Origin: Streptomyces sannanensis
GTDB taxonomy: Bacteria; Actinomycetota; Actinomycetes; Streptomycetales; Streptomycetaceae
DNA: 64,000 nucleotides
Direction: 5' to 3'
Assembly (NCBI RefSeq): GCF_039536205.1
Contig: NZ_BAAAYL010000003.1
Location: forward strand, 62,001-126,000
The position numbers were made by a program, and so were the translations under genes. A model generated the notes under the pieces. It saw nothing but the letters and a program-made list of their open reading frames with translations, was not told the origin of the DNA and made no database searches. Numbering within the stretch: position 1 is the stretch's first letter; each line of letters starts with the position of its first letter. Positions 51,463-59,736 of the stretch are shown here, piece by piece.

Positions 51463-52697
51463 GAGATCTCCCGTGCGAGTGCGCGCATGGCCACTGCCTG
51501 GTCACATCTGGGGGCGTAGGCGAGCAGCGGCCGCTTCACTCGCACCGCTTCCTTCTGCTCCTTCAGGTCTCCGATGACGCCCACGACACGCGGATCTTTT
51601 ATCCCCATCCAGTTCTCAAGGGACGACGTGGCGATGTAGCCGCGGCGGGCGTCGTAGTGGTTCACCACGATGCCGAGGTACTCGAGTTCGAGGCCCATGT
51701 CGCTGCGGAGGTCCTCAATCTGGGAGGTGAGCAGTGCGTAGGCGTCTGCGGAGCTGTCCTCGGCCTGGACGACGATCAGCACGCCGGAGTTACCCGGCTC
51801 CTCGCCGGGGCGTCGGCGGCCGTAGTAGGCGGCCGCGTCCATGCTCAGGCCGAGGCTGGGCGGGCAGTCCACCAGAATGGCATCGTAGTTGTCCTCAAGC
51901 GGGGCGAGGGCCCGCTCGAGGGCGGCTTCGCGTGCGCGCACGCCGGACAGTTTGACGTCGAGCAGGAACGCGTCGGTACAGGCCGGGAGCAGGTGCAGTC
52001 GACCGCCGAAGCGTTCGTCGGTGACCTCAACGATGAGGTCCCGGAGTGCGCCCTTGGCCTCGCCAGCCATGTGCTTGGTGAGGCTGTCCCCGTCGATGGG
52101 CAGGGGCTCGTGCCCGAGTTGCTTGGTCAGGTGGCACTGCGGGTCGAAGTCGACCAGCAGAACGCGCTGTCCGAGGCCGGGAAGGTCTTCATAGTCGAGG
52201 GGGGAGACTTCGAGGTTCTCGGTGAGGAGGGCGGCGAAGTGCTTGGAGATCCGCACGGGGTGGAGGCTGTCGGAGTCCTCGGCGAGTGCTTCCCCGATGC
52301 CGGCGGTGATCGCGGTCTTGCCGACGCCGCCCTTCTGGTTGCAAATGATCCGACGCTTGACGACGACTGGGCGTTGAACGTCGGGAGCGGGGTTCTTCTC
52401 CAGCCACACCTGGACGGACTGCGAGAGGCCCTGGACGATCGACACTCCGCGCGCTGCGCAGTCCTTGCGGAAGTCTTCCCACTGGCCGGAGGGAAGCCAG
52501 GTGGAGAACGACTTGGCGCCAGCGGTGTCGATGGGGGATCGGTTCGCGCCCAGCCCGCGCCAGGCCGTGATGCCCTCTTCGACGGCGTGCTGGATGTCGA
52601 TGCCGTGCTGCGCGGTACGGATCTTCAAATCCTGCTGCAGCCTGGCGGGGAGCTTGGAGACGACCTTTTCCCGGTCGCCTTGGGAGGGCGATGTCAT
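51459..52697 (-). CDS. parA: ParA-family partition ATPase
   Basis: The 412-residue protein has the deviant Walker A CNQKGGVGKTA (119-129), Walker A' VLLVDFDPQCHLT and Walker B YDAILVDCPPSLGLSMDAA. About 110 residues precede the ATPase, containing PARLQQDLKIRTAQHGIDIQHAVEEGITAW, probably a DNA-binding or dimerisation part as in type Ia ParA. It drives plasmid segregation with ParB and may repress its own promoter. ATG 52697 is preceded by AAGG; a 9-bp inverted repeat lies upstream. Confidence 0.92.
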   Translation of the reverse strand: MTSPSQGDREKVVSKLPARLQQDLKIRTAQHGIDIQHAVEEGITAWRGLGANRSPIDTAGAKSFSTWLPSGQWEDFRKDCAARGVSIVQGLSQSVQVWLEKNPAPDVQRPVVVKRRIICNQKGGVGKTAITAGIGEALAEDSDSLHPVRISKHFAALLTENLEVSPLDYEDLPGLGQRVLLVDFDPQCHLTKQLGHEPLPIDGDSLTKHMAGEAKGALRDLIVEVTDERFGGRLHLLPACTDAFLLDVKLSGVRAREAALERALAPLEDNYDAILVDCPPSLGLSMDAAAYYGRRRPGEEPGNSGVLIVVQAEDSSADAYALLTSQIEDLRSDMGLELEYLGIVVNHYDARRGYIATSSLENWMGIKDPRVVGVIGDLKEQKEAVRVKRPLLAYAPRCDQAVAMRALAREIS

Positions 52698-52706
52698 GAC
52701 AGACAC

Positions 52707-52751
52707 CTTACTAACATTCAAGATCTGTTGAGGCTTCGACGCGTTAGTAAG
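52707..52751. promoter_or_regulatory. Inverted repeat CTTACTAAC...GTTAGTAAG before parA
   Basis: Perfect 9-bp arms (52707-52715, 52743-52751) centred about 30 bp upstream of the parA start, in an AT-rich stretch that should hold the promoter. Candidate ParA autorepression operator. Confidence 0.5.
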
Positions 52752-52799
52752 CCACAACTTCTTGCCTCCGACTTCGGGATGGACCGCATGTCGGCCGGT

Positions 52800-52812
52800 A
52801 TTACGTCGTAAT
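52800..52812. promoter_or_regulatory. parS-like site 3 (ATTACGTCGTAAT)
   Basis: Perfect palindrome about 100 bp upstream of parA. Confidence 0.65.
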
Positions 52813-52859
52813 GAAGCCCCATCACGGCTCACCGCGGCCCGCATCCGCGGCCGATGATT

Positions 52860-52872
52860 ATTACGTCGTAAT
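52860..52872. promoter_or_regulatory. parS-like site 4 (ATTACGTCGTAAT)
   Basis: Identical to site 3 and exactly 60 bp from it. It contains the stop codon of the decayed nucleotidyltransferase gene. Confidence 0.65.
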
Positions 52873-53290
52873 GAGGACGTCCCAGCCACACGTCGCTGCG
52901 CGCCACTCGGCCCGCTTGGCGACGTAGGACCTGCTGACGTTCCACAGGTGGAGTTCGCCGCAAAAGGTGTCGTGGCTGGCGGCGTACAGGTAAATGCTCG
53001 CCGGTGACGTGGCCCGAATCCCCAGCAAGGAAGGCCCGGTGTAGGCGCCGAGGTAGGAGCGCAGCCGGGTGATGCGGGGGCGAAGGAGCCTGGTTCGTCA
53101 ATGGTGGCGTTGAATGCTGGTGACCTCCATGCCGTAAAGCGCCGGGGTGTCGAGGCCTTGCTCGTGGGCGGTGATGGTGGCCAGCAGGGTGATGTCGCCG
53201 ATCTCGTTGGCGGTGTTGTCCGCGAGGGTGTGGTCGTGGTCGGCACGCAGGTTCGCAGTACCTCCCCCCGCCCGTCGTGGCTGGCCGGGC
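52868..53290 (-). pseudogene. Decayed nucleotidyltransferase C-terminus (paralogue of the gene at 55.7 kb)
   Basis: One frame reads LRADHDHTLADNTANEIGDITLLATITAHEQGLDTPALYGMEV, another ITRLRSYLGAYTGPSLLGIRATSPASIYLYAASHD and ends CGWDVLITT at TAA 52868. These match, in order, LRADGDKTFAGVVAKEVG... VTPALYGIEV and ITHLRSYLGAYTGAFRTGDVV of the intact gene. At least two frameshifts, and no catalytic N-terminus. Confidence 0.7.
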
Positions 53291-53471
53291 GGGGCTGCAC
53301 GGCGGCGGTCGTCTGGCCGGGCGCCTGCTCTCGAATTCGGCCCAGAGTTCACCCGCCGCCAACACCCGCCAGATCCGTACGGAGTGCAGTGCCCGGCACG
53401 AGTGGGTGCCTTCCGTCGGCGGTTAGGCGTAGCGGCCGCGCATCATCCGTTCCACCGCGGAGACGCAAAGG

Positions 53472-54527
53472 TCAATCATGGAGGGTGCCCGGGTAGGGAT
53501 GCCCGGCCAGGAAGTCCTGCATGCTGGCCACGATGCCGGCGATGCGCCCCGGTCCCCACGACGTGGCGACGGCCTCGTTGACCGGCACGGCTGCGGTGAC
53601 GAAGTTCAGGACGAAGGCGTCGCGGAGCAGCAGGTAGGGCTGCAGGAGCCGGTCGAAGTCCGCTGGGAGGGGCCGGACGCGGGTGTAGCCGGTCAGGTAC
53701 GCGTGGGCGAAGTGTTCGTAGGCGCCTGGTTCCTTGCGGGCGATTCGGTGGACGGATCCGAGCACGGTGGCGATGTCGAGGAGGAAGTGGCCGGTGCCGC
53801 AGTCGTCGAAGTCGATGATGCCGATGGTCGTGCTGTCGGGCATCGAGATCATGTTTTCGCGGTGGAGGTCGCCGTGGATGCGGCCGCGGTCAGCGGGTCC
53901 GCCTTCCTGGAGGGCCGGTGTGATGCGTTCGGCGACCGTGCGCAGGGCCTCAAGGCCTGCGGGACCCAGCTGCTGGTGGGCGGTCGGGTCATTCATCGCG
54001 TGGCCTTTGAGCAAGATGGTCTCGGCGTCCCAGACGGGCCGGTCGAAGTCGCTGAGTTCCACCGTGGCCACGTTCTGGTGAAGGTGGGCGGTCGCGGTGC
54101 CCATCTGCTCGGCCACGCCGGGCTGGCGGTAGGGGGGCTCTGCCGTTCCTGGCACCCAGTGCAGCAGTGCCAGGGTGCAGGGCTCGTCGTGGCCGGGGAC
54201 GTCGACCGGGACCACGTAGCAGCCGTCAGTGGTCGTGACGGGGCCGGGGACCGGGACAGCGCGGGACTCGGCGAGGCTCTCCAGCCATCGCATTTCGCTG
54301 CGCTGCTGGTGGGCGGGGCGGCCCTCGCGCACGGACACGCGGGCGACGAACGAGGCGCGGCCGGGCGGGGTGACACGCCAGACGGCGTTGTCCTCATACT
54401 GCTGCACCTGCATCTGCACAGCCTGGCCGTCGAGCCCGTAGTGCTCCGACAAGGTGGTCCGCGTCAGTTGCTCAAGAAGTTCGAGCTGTGCGGTGTGGGA
54501 GAGGCTGGTGAACGACAAAGGGGTCAC
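53472..54527 (-). CDS. Aminoglycoside-phosphotransferase-like (APH) kinase, copy 1
   Basis: The 351-residue protein has the protein-kinase-like fold of APH/homoserine-kinase relatives: N-lobe NAVWRVTPPGRASFVARVSV, the catalytic Brenner motif RIHGDLHRENMISM and the metal site GIIDFDDCGTGHFLLDIA. Substrate unknown (small molecule, antibiotic or amino-acid derivative). GTG 54527 is the longest start and lacks a strong RBS. It lies beside a decayed nucleotidyltransferase gene, repeating the pair arrangement at 55.7-57.7 kb. Confidence 0.85.
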   Translation of the reverse strand: MTPLSFTSLSHTAQLELLEQLTRTTLSEHYGLDGQAVQMQVQQYEDNAVWRVTPPGRASFVARVSVREGRPAHQQRSEMRWLESLAESRAVPVPGPVTTTDGCYVVPVDVPGHDEPCTLALLHWVPGTAEPPYRQPGVAEQMGTATAHLHQNVATVELSDFDRPVWDAETILLKGHAMNDPTAHQQLGPAGLEALRTVAERITPALQEGGPADRGRIHGDLHRENMISMPDSTTIGIIDFDDCGTGHFLLDIATVLGSVHRIARKEPGAYEHFAHAYLTGYTRVRPLPADFDRLLQPYLLLRDAFVLNFVTAAVPVNEAVATSWGPGRIAGIVASMQDFLAGHPYPGTLHD

Positions 54528-54619
54528 CTCGCGGGTCGTAGTACGGATCGAGCGTAGTGCTGGCCGGCCAGGCGCCCACGGGATCCGCGCGGAGATGCAC
54601 CGGATCCGGTGAGCGCCCA

Positions 54620-55558
54620 GTGCTTGCAGGTGCCCGTCGTCGCGCCGGCAACAAGCTGATCGCGGCGGGCAACAGCCGCCTGAAGAAGGCTGCGGACTCG
54701 TCAGTCGACCCCGCAGTCCCAGCTGAGCTGCAGAAGCGCGCAGCGACGGCCGCCGCGAAGCAGGGCTCGGTCGATGGCCAGGAGCCCAGCGTCTTCGCTC
54801 GTGGGCGGGTTCTCAGCGCCGACGACATCACCGGCACTCCTGAGGAGCAGCTGGCCTACGTCACCGAGCGCCTGCACGAGATCGACCTCGCTGGTAAGCG
54901 TGCCAAGGACTTCATCATCCTGAACAAGGCGGTGCTGCTGGAGGTCGCCCAGGAGCGCGAGCTGCACCTGGTGGCCGGTCACACCATTTTCTCGGTGTGG
55001 GCAGCGGGCGTACTCGGCGTCGAGCCGAAGTACCTCTTCGAGCTGCTGCAAGACGCGGCACGCATCCGGGCAATCAGCGAGTTGGGGCCCGACCTCGCGC
55101 AGCATCTGACGCGGGCGTGCGCGCAAGGTGATGGCGGACGTGATCACCAGTCAGGGCCTGGAGGCCGCTCAGGTAGTCATGACCGAGGGCCTGGCTCAGG
55201 CCGTGGAGCAGGGCAAGAAGCGACCGACTGCCGCGCTGCTCGCCTCGATCGCAAGGGGCCTGACCGCGCCTTCGATCTCTGCTCAGGAACCGAGGTCAGA
55301 AATTTCTGCCCCCCGACCGTGCCATCCGTCCCCGCCGCGATCACGGTCCTTGAGCGGGCGACCACTTCACTCAAGGAACGTGTCTACTCGCCTTTGGCGC
55401 CGTCTGCGGTACAGGCCGCCCTGGAAGCTGATGCGGCCGCAACTCGCGAGTACCTGGAGCGCTTGGAGACCGAAATTCAGCGTGTCGTGAAGCGGTTGGC
55501 CGCCGCCAACCGTGCCGTTGCCGCAGCCTCGGAGCAGACCGGAGCCGCCGCCAGCTGA
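54620..55558 (+). pseudogene. Unknown helical protein with two compensating frameshifts
   Basis: Frame 1 from GTG 54620 is coding to about 55118 (GRVLSADDITGTPEEQLAYVTERLHEIDLAGKRAKDFI, HLVAGHTIFSVWAAGVLGVEPKYLFELLQDAARIRAI). Coding then moves to another frame (ARKVMADVITSQGLEAAQVVMTEGLAQAVEQGKKRPTAALL) until about 55300, and returns to frame 1 (ITVLERATTSLKERVYSPLAPSAVQAALEADAAATREYLERLETEIQRVV) to the stop. The second switch coincides with a CAGAAATTTCTG palindrome and a run of six C. The end is a coiled coil. A DNA-binding or partition-related role is possible but not shown. Confidence 0.55.
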
Positions 55559-55580
55559 GAGTTAGCAGCAGAAATTTCTG
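55297..55580. repeat. Two CAGAAATTTCTG palindromes in inverted orientation
   Basis: AGGTCAGAAATTTCTGC near 55293 and GCAGAAATTTCTGACCT near 55568 are inverted copies of a 17-base element with a perfect 12-bp AT-rich palindrome. They flank exactly the last segment of the frameshifted gene (about 270 bp). Confidence 0.55.
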
Positions 55581-55616
55581 ACCTTCCGCCGCGGTCGCGA
55601 CGCCCCTGAAGCACAA

Positions 55617-55665
55617 AAGGCCCGCACCCCCTGCACGTCTTCCGTGCGCGGGGAGTGCGGGCCTT
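55617..55665. terminator. Bidirectional terminator hairpin
   Basis: AAGGCCCGCAC (55617-55627) pairs with GTGCGGGCCTT (55655-55665) with further pairing inside (TGCACG/CGTGCG). It lies between convergent genes. Confidence 0.85.
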
Positions 55666-55696
55666 CGCCGTGCTCGGTCGACGCCGTGCGCATGGC

Positions 55697-56794
55697 TCAG
55701 CGGGTCAGGTTCGCGAGGAAGGACTCGGCTGCCGACCAGGGGGTTAGCTCGATGCCGAAGCCGCTGTGTGCATTGGGTCCTTGGATGTGGACCAACCGGC
55801 CGGACAGGTAGACGACGTCGCCGGTGCGGAACGCCCCGGTGTACGCGCCGAGGTAGCTGCGAAGGTGGGTGATCCGGCGGGCGAACACGGACGGCTCGTC
55901 GACCGTGGACTCGGTGACGGTGTCCACCTCGATCCCGTAGAGCGCCGGCGTGACCAGGCCCTCGGAGTGATCCGTTATCCGGGCAAGGACGGAGATCGCC
56001 CCTACCTCTTTGGCGACCACCCCGGCGAACGTCTTGTCGCCGTCGGCCCTCAGCGGCTCACAGTTGATATGCGCCCCCGCACCGGCTGTGAGGCCCTGCA
56101 GTTTGCGGGCCTCCTGGCGCATTAGCGCGTCGAAGCTTCCCCCCACCATGTACTTGGCGCGCCGCACGTACAGCCGGGTGAGGGTTTCGCCCTCGTAGGG
56201 GTGGATGAGGGCGCGTTCGGCGAACAGTGCTTGCGCCGCCTCGTAGCCGCGCAGCCCGTAGCAGACCAGATCGATGTCGGAGCGGGCATTGCAGGCACCG
56301 ACCAGGAAGGACCCGGTCACGCCGATGACGTCCGCAGCGCCGGCCGCGACGATCCAGTTGATGATGGCGAGCAGGTCCTCGCTGACCGCCGTCTGGTCCA
56401 GGAGGCCGGGGGCCTGGTGCAGTGCGGCGAGGGTCTGGCGGCAGGAGTAGTGGGTGACGATGTCCTCGCGGGGCACGCCAGTGATGACGCACCCCACGGC
56501 GGGGGAGTAGAGGTAGCACTCGGGCCGGTCGGCGAGGATCCCGAACGCTTTGGACACGACGCTGTTCTGCCGGTACGTCCGGCCGAACAGCACCCGGTCG
56601 CCGCGGGCGTCCGGGTAGTACTTGACGTACCCCAGGAAGTGCGTGCCGGGATGGACATCGCCGATGACTTTGAAGATCACCCCGGCGCGATCCAGGAGGT
56701 AGTCGCGGTCACGGATGGTCGCCAGCGCGGTGCCCAGCGGCGAACTCTTCGAGGCCGGGGAAGAGGGCGGTATCGACCGTCCCGGTGCGCTCAT
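55697..56794 (-). CDS. Polymerase-beta-fold nucleotidyltransferase
   Basis: The 365-residue protein has the signature GVTGSFLVGACNARSDIDLVCYG (GS...DxD, about 150-170) that positions metal and NTP. Upstream YLLDRAGVIFKVIGDVHPG...GYVKYYPD resembles the start of nucleotidyltransferase proteins. The C-terminal domain has VTPALYGIEV and RSYLGAYTGAFRTGDVVYLSG. The N-terminus before IRDRDYLL overlaps the upstream gene and has no better start than ATG 56794, so the true start is uncertain. It would transfer a nucleotide to a protein, RNA end or small molecule. Last gene of the long minus-strand operon. Confidence 0.8.
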   Translation of the reverse strand: MSAPGRSIPPSSPASKSSPLGTALATIRDRDYLLDRAGVIFKVIGDVHPGTHFLGYVKYYPDARGDRVLFGRTYRQNSVVSKAFGILADRPECYLYSPAVGCVITGVPREDIVTHYSCRQTLAALHQAPGLLDQTAVSEDLLAIINWIVAAGAADVIGVTGSFLVGACNARSDIDLVCYGLRGYEAAQALFAERALIHPYEGETLTRLYVRRAKYMVGGSFDALMRQEARKLQGLTAGAGAHINCEPLRADGDKTFAGVVAKEVGAISVLARITDHSEGLVTPALYGIEVDTVTESTVDEPSVFARRITHLRSYLGAYTGAFRTGDVVYLSGRLVHIQGPNAHSGFGIELTPWSAAESFLANLTR

Positions 56795-57650
56795 ACTGCT
56801 CAAGTCCCTTCGTGAAGAGATGACGGCGGTACTGCCACTTCAGGTGCTTGTCCGTACGGGAGGGATCGGTGGGCCGCATCAGGGCCAGGAAGAACAGGGC
56901 CTTGACGAGCAGGTAGGCGCCCAGGTTCTGGCTGACCGGCTGTCCGGCTGCGTTCAGGCTCGCTTCGTCCAGCGCAGCGAGGTAGCGGCGCCGCTGGCCG
57001 GAGCTGGCGGTGTAACCCTTGCTGCCGCCCTTGAAGGCGATGATTTCCAGGGCCGGAAGGACGTCGTATCCCAGTGGCACCAAGCCGTGGTGCTGCCAGT
57101 CGATGACCCCGGCCGCCAGGACGTTGGGCAGGCCGTAGTCGAGGTGGCCCGCCACCAGCGGAACCGCGCCAAGGCGGTCCAGCGCGTGATCAAGCGCAGC
57201 GTGCGTGCGGGTGTTGTCCAGGTCCGGGTTCTCCTGGAAGACGTTCTGAGTGAACCCGGCGCTGTCGAGCCATTGCCGCAGCGTGCCGGGCGTGGGCTGG
57301 ACAAGGTGGCCGGCCTGGGCGCGCAGCAGCCGGGCGGCGACCTGCGCGGCGGTGTCGGCGACGTCGTCGGGCAGGTCGCGACCGCCGTCCAGTGACGCCA
57401 CCGCCCGGTCGTGCAGGGTCTGGTCGCCCAGCGACTCCTCCACGACGTAGTAGCGGCCGTCGTCGCTGACGCCCTCCTCCAGGACGTGCGGGACCGGGTA
57501 GTTAAGGTCCGCGATCCGGCGCTGAAATTCGGTCTCCGCTTGAAGCTCGGCTCCGCCGGTGCGCCGGTAGCGCGTTCCGTCGGCGGAGACGTACACCGCG
57601 CCGTCGGCGGCGGTCCGCTTCTTGACGAACCGCCAGTTGTTCTCGTTCAT
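56709..57650 (-). CDS. APH-type kinase, copy 2
   Basis: The 313-residue protein has LVAGHLDYGLPNVLAAGVIDWQHHG, the shortened Brenner and metal motifs of APH-like kinases (H-x-D...N, IDW), after an N-lobe with VYVSADGTRYRRTGG and ...ELQAETEFQRRIADLNYPVPHVLEEG. Substrate not known. ATG 57650 overlaps the synthetase-like stop (TGATG), and its own 3' end overlaps the nucleotidyltransferase gene, so all three are coupled and likely act in one pathway. Confidence 0.8.
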   Translation of the reverse strand: MNENNWRFVKKRTAADGAVYVSADGTRYRRTGGAELQAETEFQRRIADLNYPVPHVLEEGVSDDGRYYVVEESLGDQTLHDRAVASLDGGRDLPDDVADTAAQVAARLLRAQAGHLVQPTPGTLRQWLDSAGFTQNVFQENPDLDNTRTHAALDHALDRLGAVPLVAGHLDYGLPNVLAAGVIDWQHHGLVPLGYDVLPALEIIAFKGGSKGYTASSGQRRRYLAALDEASLNAAGQPVSQNLGAYLLVKALFFLALMRPTDPSRTDKHLKWQYRRHLFTKGLEQYERTGTVDTALFPGLEEFAAGHRAGDHP

Positions 57651-58801
57651 CAGCTCGCTCCTTCCGGCCCCTCTGCGAAGCCGTGGGTGACCCCGTAGTC
57701 GGGAATGGCCCGGGACAGGGTCCGGACGTCCATGACCCAGCGCATATCACCCGCCGCGACGCGACGCCGCAGTTCGGCGAGGACGTCACTCCCGGGTGTG
57801 TCCGGCCGCGCCAGGTGGGCGCGGCGCCAGAATTTCAGCAGGCCCGGGAGCTGTGCCGCAGTGATGCCCGCCCGGAGGTGCAGTGAGCACAGGGGCAGGA
57901 ACCAGGCGAGGAACAGCTCTCGTAGCGCCGGGCTGACGCGGTGCACCTCGCACAGCCGCTGCAGCGCCGCGGTGTCGTCGTACGGGATGCGCCCGTGCAG
58001 CGCGTACCGCAGCCGCGTTCCGTTGTGCCGCCGGAACAGGGCCCCGTAGGCGGCGACGTTCGCCGCGGCGTTCTCGGTGACCGTCATCACCGGCTGCACA
58101 GCGCTGTACCGGGCGGCTGCAGCCAGCACGGTGACGTGCAGGCCGGCCCGGGGGTCCAGGACCAGGCCGTCGAGCCCGAGCGGCGCGAGGCTGATGCCGT
58201 GGTCGCGGGTGCGGGAGAGGATCAGCCGCTCCGGGACGTTCTGGGCGATGGTCAGCAGATGTCCTGGTGGCCGGGCCCGGTGGGCGTGGAAGTCGTCACG
58301 TGCGAGCACTGGTGTGCCCGGTGGCCGGTCCCAGACCAGCAGTCGCCGGGTGTGTGGCCGGGAGCCCTGGTGTCCGCACGCCCGGCAGGCGTGGGGGACG
58401 GCGCCGGTCATGTGACCGCAGCGGGAGCAGAGGTGGACTGTGGTGGGAGTGACCGTCAGGGCGCCTTCTATCAGGAGGCGTTCGGTCATCTCCAGCGCGA
58501 GGGCGGCCACGACGGGCGTGGTGTCGGTGAGAACCCCGCCGACCGGGGCCGCGCCCGGCGCGTACTTGCCGGCGATCGCGCGTTCCTCCCGCTCCTGCCG
58601 GGCAACGGTTTCCTGGTCGGGGGCGTCACGGTGGCACAGGTCTCCGGCCAGCGTGACGGTGTTCCACAGATGCGGGGCTGGCCCGGTGCCAAGGAGGGTG
58701 TTGAGTGCTTCGGCCGCGCGGATACCGGCCGCCTTGCCCGGCTTGTCAGCGATGGTGAAGGGGCCGTTCTGTACGGGCCCGTTGATGTACAGGATGTTCA
58801 T
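57650..58801 (-). CDS. Class-I-synthetase-like protein with zinc ribbon
   Basis: The 383-residue protein starts MNILYINGPVQNGPFTIADKPGKAAGIRAAEALNTLLG, resembling the nucleotide-binding start of class I aminoacyl-tRNA synthetases such as MetRS. It carries a zinc ribbon CSRCGHMTG...CRACG (about 125-142). A KMSKS motif is not evident and the anticodon domain is missing, so charging of tRNA is doubtful; an aminoacyl-adenylate or nucleotide chemistry role is inference. It lies 14 bases after the phosphatase and is coupled to the kinase gene. Confidence 0.45.
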   Translation of the reverse strand: MNILYINGPVQNGPFTIADKPGKAAGIRAAEALNTLLGTGPAPHLWNTVTLAGDLCHRDAPDQETVARQEREERAIAGKYAPGAAPVGGVLTDTTPVVAALALEMTERLLIEGALTVTPTTVHLCSRCGHMTGAVPHACRACGHQGSRPHTRRLLVWDRPPGTPVLARDDFHAHRARPPGHLLTIAQNVPERLILSRTRDHGISLAPLGLDGLVLDPRAGLHVTVLAAAARYSAVQPVMTVTENAAANVAAYGALFRRHNGTRLRYALHGRIPYDDTAALQRLCEVHRVSPALRELFLAWFLPLCSLHLRAGITAAQLPGLLKFWRRAHLARPDTPGSDVLAELRRRVAAGDMRWVMDVRTLSRAIPDYGVTHGFAEGPEGAS

Positions 58802-58814
58802 GGCCGCGGCCTCC

Positions 58815-59480
58815 TCAGCAGTCCGGTTGGACGGTGCCGCGGGCGTGGAACAGGCCGTCGGCCTGTTCGTAGACCAGGACGGCGGCGTTGGGTGTCTTGC
58901 GCATACGGGCCTCGTCGACCAGTTCGGTCACCGGTCGGCGCTCCAGGACCGCGCGCAGCGCGAGGATCGCGGTGTGGTGCGTGAACGCCACGACATCCGG
59001 CGCGGACGCGGTATGCAGTCCGTCGACGAACGCTGTGGCCCGCCGCAGGACGCCGCAGGCGAGGGACTCCCCGCCGACGCCGGGGGGCGTCCACAGGTGC
59101 TTGCGGGTCTGCCGGTCCTCCGTCCCCTCGGGGTAGGTGGCGTACAGCTCTTGTTTGGTCATGTAGGTGGCTGCGCCGTAGTGCTGCTCGTTGAGGAGCG
59201 CGGTCACCTCGTAGGGCAGGCCGGGCAGAGCAAGCGCGGCGGTGTCGAGGGCGCGGCGGTACTGCGAGGTGCGGATCGCCGGGTCGGGTCCGGTCAGGTC
59301 CCGCAGCGTCTGCCGCAGCCACAGGCACTGGAGGAAGCCACGGGGCGTCAGGCCGACAACGTCCCGGGACAGGGCATGCGCGGCCGGCCCGGTCCACGGA
59401 CGGGGGTTCTCGTAGAAGCCGGTGTATTTGGTGGCGTTCTCGATGGATTCGGCGTGGCGAACGAGGAAGAGCATCTTCAT
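58815..59480 (-). CDS. Histidine phosphatase (phosphoglycerate-mutase-like)
   Basis: The 221-residue protein has the RHG-type motif LFLVRHAES at the N-terminus, TSQYRRALDTA (second Arg), and the distal VAFTHHTAIL histidine, the full catalytic set of the branch-1 histidine phosphatases. It removes phosphate from small molecules or nucleotides in the cytoplasm. ATG 59480 with GGGG adjacent, or ATG 59474. Sits directly before the synthetase-like gene. Confidence 0.88.
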   Translation of the reverse strand: MKMLFLVRHAESIENATKYTGFYENPRPWTGPAAHALSRDVVGLTPRGFLQCLWLRQTLRDLTGPDPAIRTSQYRRALDTAALALPGLPYEVTALLNEQHYGAATYMTKQELYATYPEGTEDRQTRKHLWTPPGVGGESLACGVLRRATAFVDGLHTASAPDVVAFTHHTAILALRAVLERRPVTELVDEARMRKTPNAAVLVYEQADGLFHARGTVQPDC

Positions 59481-59553
59481 CCCCTGTGAAGGTGTCGTGC
59501 CGGACAGCGCCGTACCCGCACGGAAGGCGGGCACGGCGCATGGTGTTCGGGGG

Positions 59554-59736
59554 CTACTGGGGAGTGACGTTGGCAACCACGAGGAACTGGTCGCTGCCGA
59601 GGTCCATCACGACCTGAGCGTTGGTGCCCTGGGCGCGCTGGGCGGCGGCGAACTCTTCCGCTGGCCGGGAGCCGCGGGGGCCTCCGGCGGGGAACCGTTC
59701 CAGGACGGTGCGGGCCTGCGCGGTGGTGGCGGTCAT
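59554..59736 (-). CDS. Small unknown protein (60 residues)
   Basis: ATG 59736 overlaps the previous stop (TGATG). The product MTATTAQARTVLERFPAGGP... AQRAQGTNAQVVMDLGSDQFLVVANVTPQ is soluble with a beta-like end. No leader/core or cysteine pattern that would support a peptide precursor. Function unknown. Confidence 0.6.
   Translation of the reverse strand: MTATTAQARTVLERFPAGGPRGSRPAEEFAAAQRAQGTNAQVVMDLGSDQFLVVANVTPQ

Noticed and set aside
57650..58801. True methionyl-tRNA synthetase
   Set aside because: Too short, no evident KMSKS loop or anticodon domain; only the N-terminal resemblance and zinc ribbon support a relation.
59554..59736. Ribosomal-peptide precursor
   Set aside because: No Cys/Ser/Thr-rich core, no leader cleavage motif and no modification enzyme nearby.
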